From Corylus avellana (taxonomy: Eukaryota; Streptophyta; Magnoliopsida; Fagales; Betulaceae), in NCBI RefSeq assembly GCF_901000735.1, contig NC_081543.1, positions 32,262,771 through 32,326,770 of the forward strand: a DNA stretch of 64,000 nt. Direction: 5' to 3'. Numbering within the stretch: the first letter of the stretch is position 1; each line of letters begins with the position of its first letter. Of this stretch, positions 36,493 through 47,960 are shown piece after piece. The translations under genes and the position numbers were made by a program. The notes under the pieces are model-generated. The model ran no database searches. It was not told where the DNA came from and was given only the letters and a program-made list of their open reading frames with translations.

Positions 36493-37765
36493 TGTTAAGT
36501 GCTAAAATATTCATATTTTTAGCCCTTAACTTACATGTTTTAATCCTTTAGTTTTAGTTAATTTATGTCAATTTATCTCTTTTATGTGTTTTCCTTGCTT
36601 TTGTAGGCTTTTGGAAGAAAATAAAGTAAATCTGGAAGATTTGGGCTCAAAGAGAGAATTTTGGAAAATTCGAGTTTTTGGTAGTGTGATTGATCGCAGG
36701 AGATTTGGGATCGATCGAACTGCAATCGATCGCACACGGGTTGCGATCGATCGCACCTGTGCGCTGGAGAATTCTAGAAGCTGCGGACAGACTCACTTTC
36801 CTTCCATATTAGGGTTTTTCAAGTCCCACTTGTAATAGGACTAAAACCCTACGAAATTTTTAGGTTTACTAGTATAACAAGGACTTCTAAAGCCCTATAA
36901 ATAGACTTCTAAACCTTGAAAATAGGGGAGCTGGAAAAGACACAACTGTAGGGAGAGGAATTGGAGGCTACCTTTCGGTTCTTTCTTTCCCTTTTTTCTT
37001 TTAGTTTTATTTTTATTATGTGTAACTAATTTATTTAGTAGGGCTAGATTGAAGCCCTAGTTATGTTTAGTTGATATTCAATATTGGTGCCCTTGTAATG
37101 ATCTTGTTGTGATATCTAAATTGATTAATGCCTGTTTTCATAAATTCCTCATATGTGTGTGCCTGATCAACATGTGCATGTGGTATGGACTAGTTAGTTA
37201 AATCAATTTGGATGACCGAGTCTTGGGTTTAACATAAGTAACAAAAGTAATCCATACCGGGTTCTTGGGTTAATCAACATGAGGAACCGGGAGTATACAC
37301 CCATGCCCTAGGCCTCATGTATTTGTCGATTTCCATAGAATATATGCTTTCCTAAAGAACAACTTAGTATACACCCATGCTAAATCCTTTAGGAAAGAAA
37401 ATAGTTAGAGTATACACCCATGCCTAACTCGTTGCTTAGGAAAATCTATAGCTTAAGGAGTATACACCCATGCCCTTAGGTTGACAAACATTAGATAGAC
37501 ATAACATGATCAAAACATTGGCATATTGATATATTAGCTAAATATAATTAGTGGTTGATATCAAAGCCCTACCTTTTTATCATTATCAACTTAAATTCAA
37601 TCTTTTGTTTTATTTTACTTTGAGAATTAATTTTGGACAAAATTCAGCAATCCTCGTGGGAATGACCCCGTATTTGCACACTATGTTACTGTGTTGACCT
37701 CGTGCACTTGTGGGTAAAACATCCAATTATTTGCCTATTAATTTAGGTAGGTAATTGTGACAACA
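36493..37765 (+). repeat. Athila-like 3' LTR, second copy of the same junction
   Basis: It runs from tgttaagtgct to gacaaca and is followed by ATATG (37766-37770) and the same gypsy sequence as at 30391. It carries the palindrome tgcgatcgatcgca (36742-36755) and four gtatacaccc words (37293, 37367, 37410, 37460). The contig is therefore a second version of 28560-30542. Confidence 0.9.
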
Positions 37766-37770
37766 ATATG

Positions 37771-37922
37771 CATCTCAGGTACATGTATCCTAGTAGTACA
37801 ACACCTCCAGATTTCCGCAAAATCTTCATTCGTCTCAAACAGCTCCTTGAATGTACCTGGTGCATTAGCCGCATGAATGTACTAGGTGCCTTGGAAAGTC
37901 CGTGTGGCATCACCTTCCATTC
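37771..37922 (-). pseudogene. Gypsy pol fragment with the same RT deletion
   Basis: It is base-identical to 30391-30542 as far as the gap, including the deletion junction in RT (aatgtacctggtgcattag). Confidence 0.85.
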
Positions 37923-38022
37923 NNNNNNNNNNNNNNNNNNNNNNNNNNNNNNNNNNNNNNNNNNNNNNNNNNNNNNNNNNNNNNNNNNNNNNNNNNNNNN
38001 NNNNNNNNNNNNNNNNNNNNNN
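37923..38022. other. Scaffold gap (100 N)
   Basis: A 100-N join that ends the duplicated Athila/gypsy junction contig. Confidence 0.95.
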
Positions 38023-38099
38023 TGAAATCATGTTATCTGTTTCAAAAACAAATTGTAAATAATAAATAAATAAAAGGGTAATAGTATAATTAGTTCCTG

Positions 38100-38410
38100 A
38101 GTCAACCCTTCAAAGTTTAAAACTTCATAATTTTTTTTTTCTTTTTTGAAAATTTACTTCCTAGGTCAATGGAAATGACAATAAAATTCTTATCGTCAAA
38201 TTTTTTTTACAACCGTTAGTCCCAGTCAAAATGCATTGTTTCACCTCATTAAAATATTAATTTTTTTTATTAATTTAATTTTAAAATTTAAATCTAAAAT
38301 AAAAATAAAAATAAAATAAAAAATAAAAAATAAAAAAATTGAAGGGGTGGCCAGGGGTGGCAGCACACCACGCCTGGCCACTCCCCAACCCCTATGGGGT
38401 GGCCGCAAGT
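38100..38410. repeat. Dispersed repeat with GC-rich palindromic part
   Basis: It is the same family as 23640-24096, here cut short by an inverted LTR at 38411. Confidence 0.7.
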
Positions 38411-39078
38411 TGTTATGCCAAATACTATATAAATTAATAGATAATATTTAGTACGTTTTACTCATAAGTACACAAAATCAAACGATAGTATAGTGCAGCA
38501 AATACGAGATTGATCTTACGGAGATTGTTGATTTTGTTTTAAAAGTAATTAAAATACCAAAAATTGTCACGAGATTGATATTGATACTAAGGAAAATAAA
38601 TAAAGAGAAAGATAAGGTAAATGTAGGGCTTTGATATCACCACTAATCATACTTAGATAATATAACAATATGCCATTGATCCAATCATATTATGAATACT
38701 TAATGTTTGCAAATCTAAGGGTATGAATGTCTACTCCTTAAGCTATTGATTTTCCTAAATAACAAATTAGGTATGGGTATCTACTCTAATTATTTTCTTT
38801 CTTAAATGATTTAGCATATATGTCTACTAAGTTGTTTTTTAAGAAGGCATATATCTGTGAAAATCGACAAACATATGAGGCCTAGGGCATGGATGTCTAC
38901 TTCTGGTTCCCCATATTCATTAACCCAAGAACCCGGTATTGATTTATTTTGTTACATTTATTAAACACAGGACTCGATCATTCAAATTGATTTAATTAAC
39001 TAATCCATATCACATGCATATAATGGTCAATCACATACATATGAGGAATTCAAGAAAACATGAATTAATCAAGTTAAG
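38411..39078 (-). mobile_element. Diverged Athila-like LTR, inverted and interrupted
   Basis: The plus strand reads the reverse complement of the 3' part of the TGTTAAG-type LTR (ggcctagggcatggatgtct, ggaattc…). The remainder is absent because another LTR element begins at 39079. Confidence 0.75.
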
Positions 39079-40462
39079 TGATAAGTGCCAAATAATGCAT
39101 ATTTGGACCCCTTTATTTACATTAGTTAATCCTTTAGCTGTGTCGTTATTTAATATTTTGTGTTAGTTTTGTGTTCTTAGTGTTTTGTAGGTCATCAAAG
39201 AAAAACTACAGTTTTAAAGGAAAAAATGCAAAGTTTGGAAGAAAACATACTTTGAGAAGACCTAGATGATGTGGTTAAGTTCAACCAAATCCAAGAAAAA
39301 TGTTAAATCAGATTAAAGATCAAATTGGATAAGATTTCGAATTGGATTCAAATTCAGATTCTGCACACATCTCAGTATATTGACCATAACTTTCTACTCA
39401 AATATCGGATTGAAGAGATTCAAATGGCATTGGAAAGCTAACTCAAAATAATACAATTCATTGTGAAATATATTTTCCTAATTCGGACGGTTACTATGCC
39501 AAAATCTCCCTGCAATTAAGGGACACAAATCTGGACGAATCCTATTATGATTTCAGACTTCTATTTTGACAGGGAGACAGACCTCCGAATTATCTAGGTT
39601 TAATAAGGCTTCTAGGACTTCCATAAGCCTACAAATAGACTTCTTTTCATTAAAGAAAAAATAGACACAAGTCCAGAGAGCAAAATTCTACAGTTTTTTC
39701 TCTTTTCAGTTTAGGTTTTCTTTAGATTTAGGTTTTATTTTTATGTAGAGCTAAATTCTCAACTAAGGTTGGGGATGAAGCCTCACCGATGAAGAACATC
39801 AATACTTTCATGTAAGTCTTTATTTATCTGATTTTATTAGGTTTAATATTTCAATTATTTTACTTCTTTTCAATGTGTGGAGTGATTCTTAGATATCTTT
39901 TGTGATTCAAGGATACATTTGATGATTTAAGATAATTTCACATAATTGATTGCTTGATTTTATTTTCCTAAATAATTGGATATCCCTTGTGATTTGTTCT
40001 ACGAATACATTTGGTGTTTCAATTAAGATTGGATATCTTTTGTGATTTACGGATACATCTGATGATTTAATTGATATTGGATTCCTTTTGTGATTTGTGC
40101 GATGAATGGATACATGTGATGGTTTTAATTAATTGTTTGAAGTATAGTAAAACATATCTAAGATTTAATTGTGAAAACTTCAAATTAATATTGATAAACA
40201 TGGAGTATGTTGTTATGATTCGGTGAGTGTGGATTCATAAACCTTAGTCTTTACCTTTTGTTTTATTTTATTTAGTTTATGTTTGTCTTTTAATTTTCAA
40301 AACCAAAATCAAAATCTTTTTAGAACTAGGTTAGGGTAAAATTAGTTTAGATATAAGTTGCTTTTTCAAAAATATAATTCTCTGTGGGTTCGACCTCGCA
40401 CTTGCAATCCATTAAACTACAATCGATTCGTGCAGTTGCGAGTTAAATAAATTTGTACAACA
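39079..40462 (+). repeat. 5' LTR of the second family
   Basis: It begins tgataagtgccaaataatgc and ends atttgtacaaca. A unit of the type ggatatcttttgtgatt … ggatacatttgatgattt recurs four times from about 39891 to 40125. The TGATAAGTGC start resembles the TGTTAAGTGC of the first family. Confidence 0.85.
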
Positions 40463-40468
40463 AGTTTT

Positions 40469-40483
40469 TGGCCCCGTTGCCGG
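40469..40483 (+). promoter_or_regulatory. Primer binding site, tRNA-Asp type
   Basis: tggccccgttgccgg follows the LTR after six bases and differs by one base from the standard tggcgccgttgccgg site. Confidence 0.8.
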
Positions 40484-40824
40484 GGAATTGTTTAATTTTT
40501 CAAACCAATTTATTTCCAAATTAGTTTTATTCTTCTACTAGTTATAATTAGGATTTTATTTTTCTGCAATTTGTTTTGTTTTATTCCTATTACTAATTAA
40601 AAAAAAAAAAAAAAATTTCTTGTTGTTTTTTGTTTTGTTTGGCTTGTTTTATAGTTTTGCCGCAGCACCTTCCGCACATCAGCGCGATCGAGCGCACTCA
40701 CAGCAACCGCTGCAGTTCCATAGATTTTTGCTAAAAATTTATTTTTGGTCCTTTTTGTGAGTTTTAAATTTTAGTTTTAATATTTTATGTGGGATATTTG
40801 CTTGCTAAAAAGTGAGGGGGAAGC

Positions 40825-41796
40825 ATGAATTTTCATTTTAATGATTTTAATGCCTCTCCTAGTTATAGGACACCAGCTCCTACCAACTACCCTCAAAATT
40901 TTTACCCACATAAACCATATTCATATTGTTTCAATCCTTATCATGAGGAAAACAATTGTCCAGATCTACGAGCTGAGCTCAATGACTTATGGGACAAATT
41001 AGACCAAATCAAAGCAGCTAGATCTAACTTTTCATATGAACAAATGAACACCAGTTTCTCCAGCCCGGGGTTTGATTCAAATTTCAATTGTTATAACCCG
41101 AACTGGAGCAACCAATCTGATTTCTCAGGATTAACTCAGGCTATAGGAAATTATGCTCACCAATTTGATGAATTGCACCATTCAGAATATCCGTAGTTCG
41201 ATCATCAAGCTCAACCTCCTGTTTATCAGTCCACCACTCAAGTACCACAGCCTCCACCACAATCATCACTGGAAGACATGGTGAAAACATTAATAGAAAA
41301 AGTCGACCAGTCCAACTCCCAAGCTATACAAGAGCAAAAAGGTTTTACCAATCAAGCTGTATAGGAGCTGAGGAATTCCAACATGGCTAATGGCAGAGAC
41401 ATACAAGAACTTAAGCAGGCCATGACCAAGATAGAAGGACAGATCGGTCATCTAGTTGCTGACTTCAACATAATAGAGGAAGAGCTTCAAAGTCAGCTAA
41501 TGGCTGAAAGGCATTGCATGATTGATGAGGATGATTCCAAAAATTGTTATCATGAGCATGCCCAAGTCACCATCACACTTGAGAGTGAGGAAATTGTGGA
41601 TAACAAAGAGGAGGAAGAGAAAGATGAGCAAGTTGAGCACCCTGAGCAAGCTGAGCACCATGAAAATAGTGAGCCCCCAATAGATCCTGATCTACCCAGT
41701 GACATGAAAGTAAGTACTAAAGCTTCTGCCTGCATCACTGTCCCTCTTGAGACATATCAAGAGCCCAAAGCTTCATCGCCTGAATGTCTCAAATAG
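40825..41796 (+). pseudogene. Gag-like C-terminal polyprotein remnant
   Basis: It opens at ATG 40825. A degraded zinc knuckle (YSYCFNPYHEENNC, first cysteine lost) is followed by an Asn/Ser/Tyr-rich stretch (NCYNPNWSNQSDFSG), a helical part (ELKQAMTKIEGQIGHLVADF) and an acidic C-terminus. TAG stops near 41194 and 41362 break it in one frame. It is part of an Athila-type gag; the capsid portion is missing. Confidence 0.75.
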
Positions 41797-43369
41797 CCAT
41801 TTTATGTCAAGATACTCAAGGACTTGTGCACACAAGCACACAAATCTAGGAACCACTTTCCTAAGAAGATCCTTCAAAGCAAGAAATTCTACATAAGATG
41901 GCGAAATATCCTTCCAGAGGGGTATGGAGTTTTGAAGAAGAAGGGGTGGAAGGGATTGGTTGGACATCCGCATGATAGGGGAAAGTGTTGTAAAGTTTTC
42001 TCCTCCAATTTATTTTCTGCACTTCACTCAAAAAATTCTTTCTTTCCTTTTTCATTACATGTTAATTTTATTTGTTTTTGTTTATAACAGCAATTAATCT
42101 TTTGATATTTGTTTCTATGAAAAAAAATATTGCTGTTAGTTTTTGTTGACAGGTGTTTTGGTGTTTAAGTTTGGGGGATGCCCTAGCCTTGTTCACACTC
42201 TAATTTCCTTACTTCCGGTAATGTATTTCTATACAACATACTGAGGTCAATGTGTAATTCAAGTTTGTCTATTTATTTTTGTTCTTATTTGTTTATTTTT
42301 ATTTGTCTTTTTGTGTTAAAAAATTAAAAAAAAAAAAAAAATTATGCTATGTTTTTGTCAAGTTTGAGTTAAACTGTGGCTGTAGTTTGCATTTCATTAG
42401 CTTGCTTAAAGGGTTGAACACATTATTATGTCATTAGGAGTCTGATCCCATTGACTTATTTTTGGGTAAAAGAGATTTCACTTGTTTTGAGATAAATTTT
42501 TATGAGCACATTAGCATGTTTTCTATGAGATATGATGTTTGAGCTTAAGCTTGTTCTCTTTGAGATTTGTTGGATGACCTATTGATGAATAACCATTGGC
42601 TTGCAAGATATATATATATATATATAAAAGAAAAAAATAAATAAAAAAGAGAAGAAAAAAGAAAAGAAAGATCATGTTGAGTTTTTCCCTGAGTAACCGG
42701 ACCTCTTGCCTCATTCAGCATTGAGTATTGGCATCAAAATGTGTGAAGCTCAGTGTTGATTTATGATATGGCTAATCTGACTTCGTAGCCTTTTTGACTT
42801 AAGTTAATAAGCCCTTAGGGATGTTCTACATCTAGTGCCCTAAAGCCACCTGGCTTGGGAGTCATTGGCTTAACACTTATTACATGAGTCAATTAGAAAG
42901 CTTAGGGGAGTTAGACATTGCAGAGCCTGTAAAAAAAAAAAAAAAAGCATATCTTGCCTTGGTTGTTTCATTTGTTAGGGATTCTTACAAATTTTATGGA
43001 ATTTATCTTGAGTTTAAACTGAAAGCGTCGTGATTATATGCTAATTACACTTTACACATTTCAGAACATATGAGGTCTCAATTGTCCATTTATGAGTGAT
43101 TTGATTTTGGATTTCCTTTTGACTATTATGATGGTGTTTGTCATTTTAAGTTTGCTCATGAATAAGAACCATAGTTTGTGGGTATCATTCTTGTTAAGCT
43201 CTCACGAGACTTCACTCGTCCACTAGGGATGCCTAGGGGTTTAAAAGGCTTGTTGCATATGCTAAATGGAATCGTCTCTCCCACGAAAGAGGATTTATGT
43301 TTCTTGCTTTCATTTTATTTGTTGTTTTGTTTTGCTAAGGGATTAGCAAAATGTAAGTTTGAGGGTGTT
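41797..43369 (+). other. Non-coding 3' region of the second LTR family
   Basis: It includes an (AT)n tract (42609-42626), short A runs and the conserved gcctttttgact and gacttcactcgtcc stretches also present in the first family at 28360 and 28868. There are no genes. Confidence 0.7.
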
Positions 43370-44723
43370 TGATAAGTGCCAAATATTGCATATTTGGACC
43401 CTTTTATTTACATTAGTTAATCCTTTAGCTGTGTCGTTATTTAATATTTTGTGTTAATTTTGTGTTCTTAGTGTTTTGTAGGTCATTAAAGAAAAACTAC
43501 AGCTTTAAAGGAAAGCATACTTTGAGAAGACCTAGATGATGTGGTTAAGTTCAACCAAATCCATGAATAAGGTTAAATTGGATTAAAGATCAAATTGGAT
43601 AAGATTTCGAATTAGATTCAAATTCAGATTCTGCATACGTCTCAGTATATTGACCATAACTTTCTGTTCAAATATTGGATTGAAGAGATTCAAACGGCAT
43701 TGGAAATCTAACTCAAAATAATACAATTCATTGTGAAATATAATTTTCCTAATTCAGACGGTTACTATGTCAAAATCGCCTTGCAATTAAGGGACACAAA
43801 TCTGGACGAATCTTATTCCGATTTCAGACTTCTATTTTGACTGGGAGACAGACCTCCGAATTATCTAGGTTTAATAAGGCTTCTAGAACTTCCATAAGCC
43901 TATAAATAGACTTCTTTGCATTAAAGAAAAAATAGGCACAAGTCCAGAGAGCAAAATTCTACAGTTTTTCTCTTTTTAGTTTAGGTTTTCTTTAGATTTA
44001 GGTTTTATTTTTATGTGGAGCTAAATTCCCAACTAAGGTTGGGGATGAAGCCTCACCGATGAAGAACATCAATACTTTCATGTAAGTCTTTATTTATCTG
44101 ATTTTACTGGGTTTAATATTTCAATTGTTTTACTTCTTTTCAATGTGTGGAGTGATTATTGGATATCTTTTGTGATTCAAGGATACATTTGATGATTTAA
44201 GATAATTTCACATAATTGATTGCTTGATTTTATTTTCCTAAATAATTGGATATCCCTTGTGATTTGTTCTACGGATACATTTGGTGTTTCAATTAAGATT
44301 GTATATCTTTTGTGATTTACGGATACATCTGATGATTTAATTGATATTGGATTCCTTTTGTGATTTGTGCGATGAATGGATACATGAGATGGTTTTGATT
44401 AATTGTTTGAAGCATAGTAAAGCATATTAAAGATTTAAATTGTGAGAATTTCAGATTAATATTGATAAACATGGAGTATGTTGTTATGATTTGGTGAGTG
44501 TGGATTCATAGACCTTAGTCTTTACCTTTTGTTTTATTTTATTTAGTTTATGTTTGTCTTTTAATTTTCAAAACCAAAATCAAAAGATTCAAAACCTTTT
44601 TGGAACTAGGTTAGGGAAAAATTAGTTTAGATATAAGTTGCTCTTTCAAAAATACAATTCTCTGTGGGTTCGACTTCGCACTTGCAATCCATTAAACTAC
44701 AATCGATTCGTGCACTTGCGAGT
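43370..44723 (+). repeat. 3' LTR of the second family (end lost in gap)
   Basis: It begins tgataagtgccaaatattgc and is collinear with 39079-40440 with small differences, including the four ggata(t/c)-type units. Confidence 0.85.
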
Positions 44724-44823
44724 NNNNNNNNNNNNNNNNNNNNNNNNNNNNNNNNNNNNNNNNNNNNNNNNNNNNNNNNNNNNNNNNNNNNNNNNNNNNN
44801 NNNNNNNNNNNNNNNNNNNNNNN
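44724..44823. other. Scaffold gap (100 N)
   Basis: A 100-N join between the second-family LTR and version 2 of the gypsy pol. Confidence 0.95.
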
Positions 44824-45503
44824 CCATTAGGGTGAAGAAGCTACTAGGAGTTTTGAAATTATCAAGGAGAAGCTGTGAACAGCACCGGTCTTAGTCTTAC
44901 CCAACTTCGACAAACTGTTTGAAGTTGAGTGTGATGCATCAATTGTCAAAATTGGGGCGATGCTATCTCAAGAAGGAAACTCAGTTGAGTTTTTCAGTGA
45001 GAAACTCGGAGAGACAAGGCAAAAATGGTTAACATATGAATAGGAACTCTATGCTGTTTTGAGAGCATTGAAGGTGAGGCAACACTACCTTATTCAAAGA
45101 GAGTTCATTCTCTACACTGACTATCAAACCTTGAAGTTCATCAATAGTCAAAGAAACCTAAACTGGATGCATGCCCGGTGGGTATCTTACATTCAACGAT
45201 TCATTTTCTCACTAAATCAGGCAAGTTGAATTGGGTAGTTGGTGCTTTGAGCCACCGAGCTACACTATTGGTGACTTTGCAAGCAGACATAATCGGATTT
45301 GAATGTGTCAAGGAGCTATTTGAGATGGATGAATATTTCGCGGAAATTTGGAGGCGTTGTACTACCGGGATACCTGTACCTGTGATGCATATACAAAAGG
45401 GATATCTTTTTCGGGCATCCGACTCTTCATTCCGAGAAGCTCATTAAGGGAGTAGGTAATCCGAGAGTTGCACGGTGGAGGATTAGGCCGACATCTCGGA
45501 AGA
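44824..45503 (+). pseudogene. Ty3/gypsy RT end, RNase H and linker, version 2
   Basis: It reads the end of the RT region ([14 protein letters not shown]), RNase H ([23 protein letters not shown]) and the linker before integrase (KGYLFRASDSSFRE). A TAG near 45042 and a frame change near 45180 break it. This part is deleted in version 1. The TRIM follows at 45509. Confidence 0.85.
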
Positions 45504-45508
45504 GACAA

Positions 45509-46517
45509 TGTAACACTCCTGCTCCAAGTGGTATGATATTGTCCGCTTTAGGCTAAGCCCGCACCGTTTTATTCTTGGGTTTATACCCAAAATGCCTCAT
45601 ACCATTTAGAGAGAGTATATTCCATATAAACACATCATCTTTTCCATGCCCAGGCAGTGGGACGTCACAATCACCCTCCTTTTAGGACCCAGCATCCTCG
45701 CTAGAGACCCTCATGGGCTTGTACACGCTCCCCCCATCTCAGGCTGGGCTACGTCTCTGATACCATATGTAACATCCCTACTCCAAGTGGTATGATATTA
45801 TCCACTTTGAGCCAAGTCCACGTAGTTTTATTATTGTGTTTACACCCAACCGGCATCATACCATTTAGAAAGAGTATATTCCATATAAACACATCATCTT
45901 TTTCATGCCCGGGCAATGTGGGACGTCACAATCACCCTCTCTTAGGACTGAGCGTCCTTTCTGGCGACCCTTATGGGCTTGTGCACACTCCCCCCATCTC
46001 AGGCTGGGCTATGTCTCTAATACTATATGTAACACCCCTACTCCAAGTGGTATGATATTGTCCACTCTAGGCCAAGCCCACACGGTTTTATTATTGGATT
46101 TACCCCCAAAAAGCCACATACCATTTAGTGAGAGTATATTTTTTATAAACACATCATATTTTTCATGTCTAGGCAATGTGAGACGTCACAATAATAAAAC
46201 CATGCGGGCTTGGCCTAGAATGGACAATATCATACCACTTGGAACAAGGGTGTTACATATGGTATCAGAAGCATAGCCCAGCCTGAGATGGGGGGAGCAT
46301 GCACAAGCCTATGAGGGTCGCCAGCGAGGACGCTGGGTCCTAAGAAGGGGTGATTATGACGTCTCACATTGTCTGGGCATGGAAAAGATGATGTGTTTAT
46401 ATAGAATATACTCTCTTTAAATGGTATGAGGCCTTTTGGGGGTAAATCCACTAATAAAACCGTGCGGGCTGGGCCCAAAGCGAACAATATAATACTACTT
46501 GGAGCAGGAGTGTTACA
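45509..46517. mobile_element. Head-to-head TRIM complex with one 5-bp target duplication
   Basis: Reverse units: LTR 45509-45669, internal, LTR 45768-45930, internal, LTR 46028-46190. The orientation then flips: partial forward LTR 46191-46257, internal with PBS at 46260, LTR 46355-46517. LTRs are about 163 bp and internal parts about 98 bp. GACAA flanks the whole block (45504-45508 and 46518-46522), so it sits at one insertion site in gypsy pol. It has no coding sequence. Confidence 0.9.
46260..46271 (+). promoter_or_regulatory. TRIM primer binding site, tRNA-iMet type
   Basis: tggtatcagaag lies two bases after the LTR end tgttaca. The reverse-oriented units show the complementary ctctgatacca next to their LTR ends, which fixes their direction. 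Confidence 0.85.
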
Positions 46518-47474
46518 GACAAGACTATCATTTTGGTGGAGGATCGGTATTATTGGCCGCAATTAAAGAAAGATGTTGGCAATCTAGTGCAACGATGCCC
46601 GATATGCCAAGTGTCCAAGGGACAGACTCAAAACACCGGGCCTTTACATGCCATTGCCAATTTCGGAGGCACCTTGGGAGGATGTGTCCGTGGATTTTGT
46701 TTTGGGACTCCCGAGAACTCAAAGAGGAGCTAACTCTATCATGGTGATTGTGGATAGATTTTCCAAAATGGCTCACTTTGTTGCTTGAAGGAAAACATCA
46801 AATGTTGTCCAAGTGGCCAATCTTTTCTTTCGGGAAATAGTGAGATTACACGGGGTGCCAAGGTCAATCACTTCTAACTGGGACACTAAATTCCTTTCCT
46901 ACTTTTGGAGGCGGTTTGACACAGCCTTAAACTTCAGTAGCACTGGCCATCCACAGACGAACGGGCAAAGCAAACAGAGGTTGTGAACCGGACATTGGGC
47001 AACTTACTTCGCTGTGTCGCCGGAGATAAAAAGAAGTAGTGGGACCTGGCTTTAGCTCAGGCCGAGTTTGCTTATAACAATATGGTAAACAGATCAACCT
47101 GGAAGGCACCGTTCGAGGTTGTGTATGGAAGGACTCCAAGACTTGCAGTAGACCTTGCAAATCTACCAAAGTTTCCCAGAACAAGTATAGCAGCTGAACA
47201 CCAGGTGGAAAGTGTGAGGTCCACCCATGATGAAGTTCGTCAACACCTCGAAAAGACTTATGCAAAATATAAAGAAGCAGCAGATAAAGGATAAAGATCC
47301 AAAGTCTTTCGAGAAGGTCATTTAGTTATGGTGTATCTGCGCAAGGGACGATTAAGAAAATCAATGATGATGCCTATGTTGTTGATCTTCCGGAAAATCT
47401 AGCCATGTCCTCAACATTCAATGTGGCGGACATATTTGAATATTTTTCGTCAGAGGATTCTGGTTCTAACTAGA
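46518..47474 (+). pseudogene. Ty3/gypsy integrase, version 2 (decayed)
   Basis: It is collinear with 20211-21231 and has the same integrase blocks ([33 protein letters not shown]). It has extra stops (near 46787 and 47036), a small deletion near 46908 and the loss of about 50 bases near 47353, which removes part of the C-terminal tail. Confidence 0.85.
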
Positions 47475-47960
47475 GGACGAGTTATTTTCAAGAAAGGGAG
47501 ACTAATGTAGTACAGCTCCGGGGTGAAATTTCTGGAGCAACCCGGGCATCACTTACGTGTGAGAATACTATTTCAACCCGGAAGTCAATTCCGGGAGACT
47601 ACTCCCTCACCCGAACATCAATTCCGGGTGAGCCTTTCCAGGGAGAAAATTTTCTCTCAACCTGGACTACCTGTCCCCTAGGCTCAACTACTATTGATCC
47701 GGGACAAGTTTCCTTTTGATCCAGGACAGCTTGTTTCCCGGGCATAACACCCAGGAATCACAATTCTGACATCTGATAGAATCTGCTAGCGCCGAAAGAA
47801 TCTTGTCAGTTAGGGCGGAAATGTCAGAGCCGCAAAGTGATGGGCAGTAGTGTCAAAGCCGAGAAGGTCGCAAAGTTGAAGGCCGCAATTTTTGTCAGAA
47901 CCAGAAATATGTTAGAACCGGCTAAAGTCAAGTGCAGGGGAATAATCAGAGCCACAAAGC

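Larger units (their letters stand above)
39079..44723 (+). mobile_element. LTR retrotransposon of a second family (gag remnant only)
   Basis: The 5' LTR is 39079-40462 and the 3' LTR runs from 43370 into the gap. The PBS is at 40469. The internal region has a gag-like pseudogene (40825-41796) and a 3' non-coding region resembling that of the Athila-like element, with aagtttgggggatg near 42167 and a final agtttgagggtg. No pol is seen, so it is non-autonomous. Confidence 0.85.

Noticed and set aside
45509..46517. CRISPR-like array of regular repeats.
   Set aside because: Repeats are LTRs with primer sites in both orientations and a target duplication, in a plant genome.
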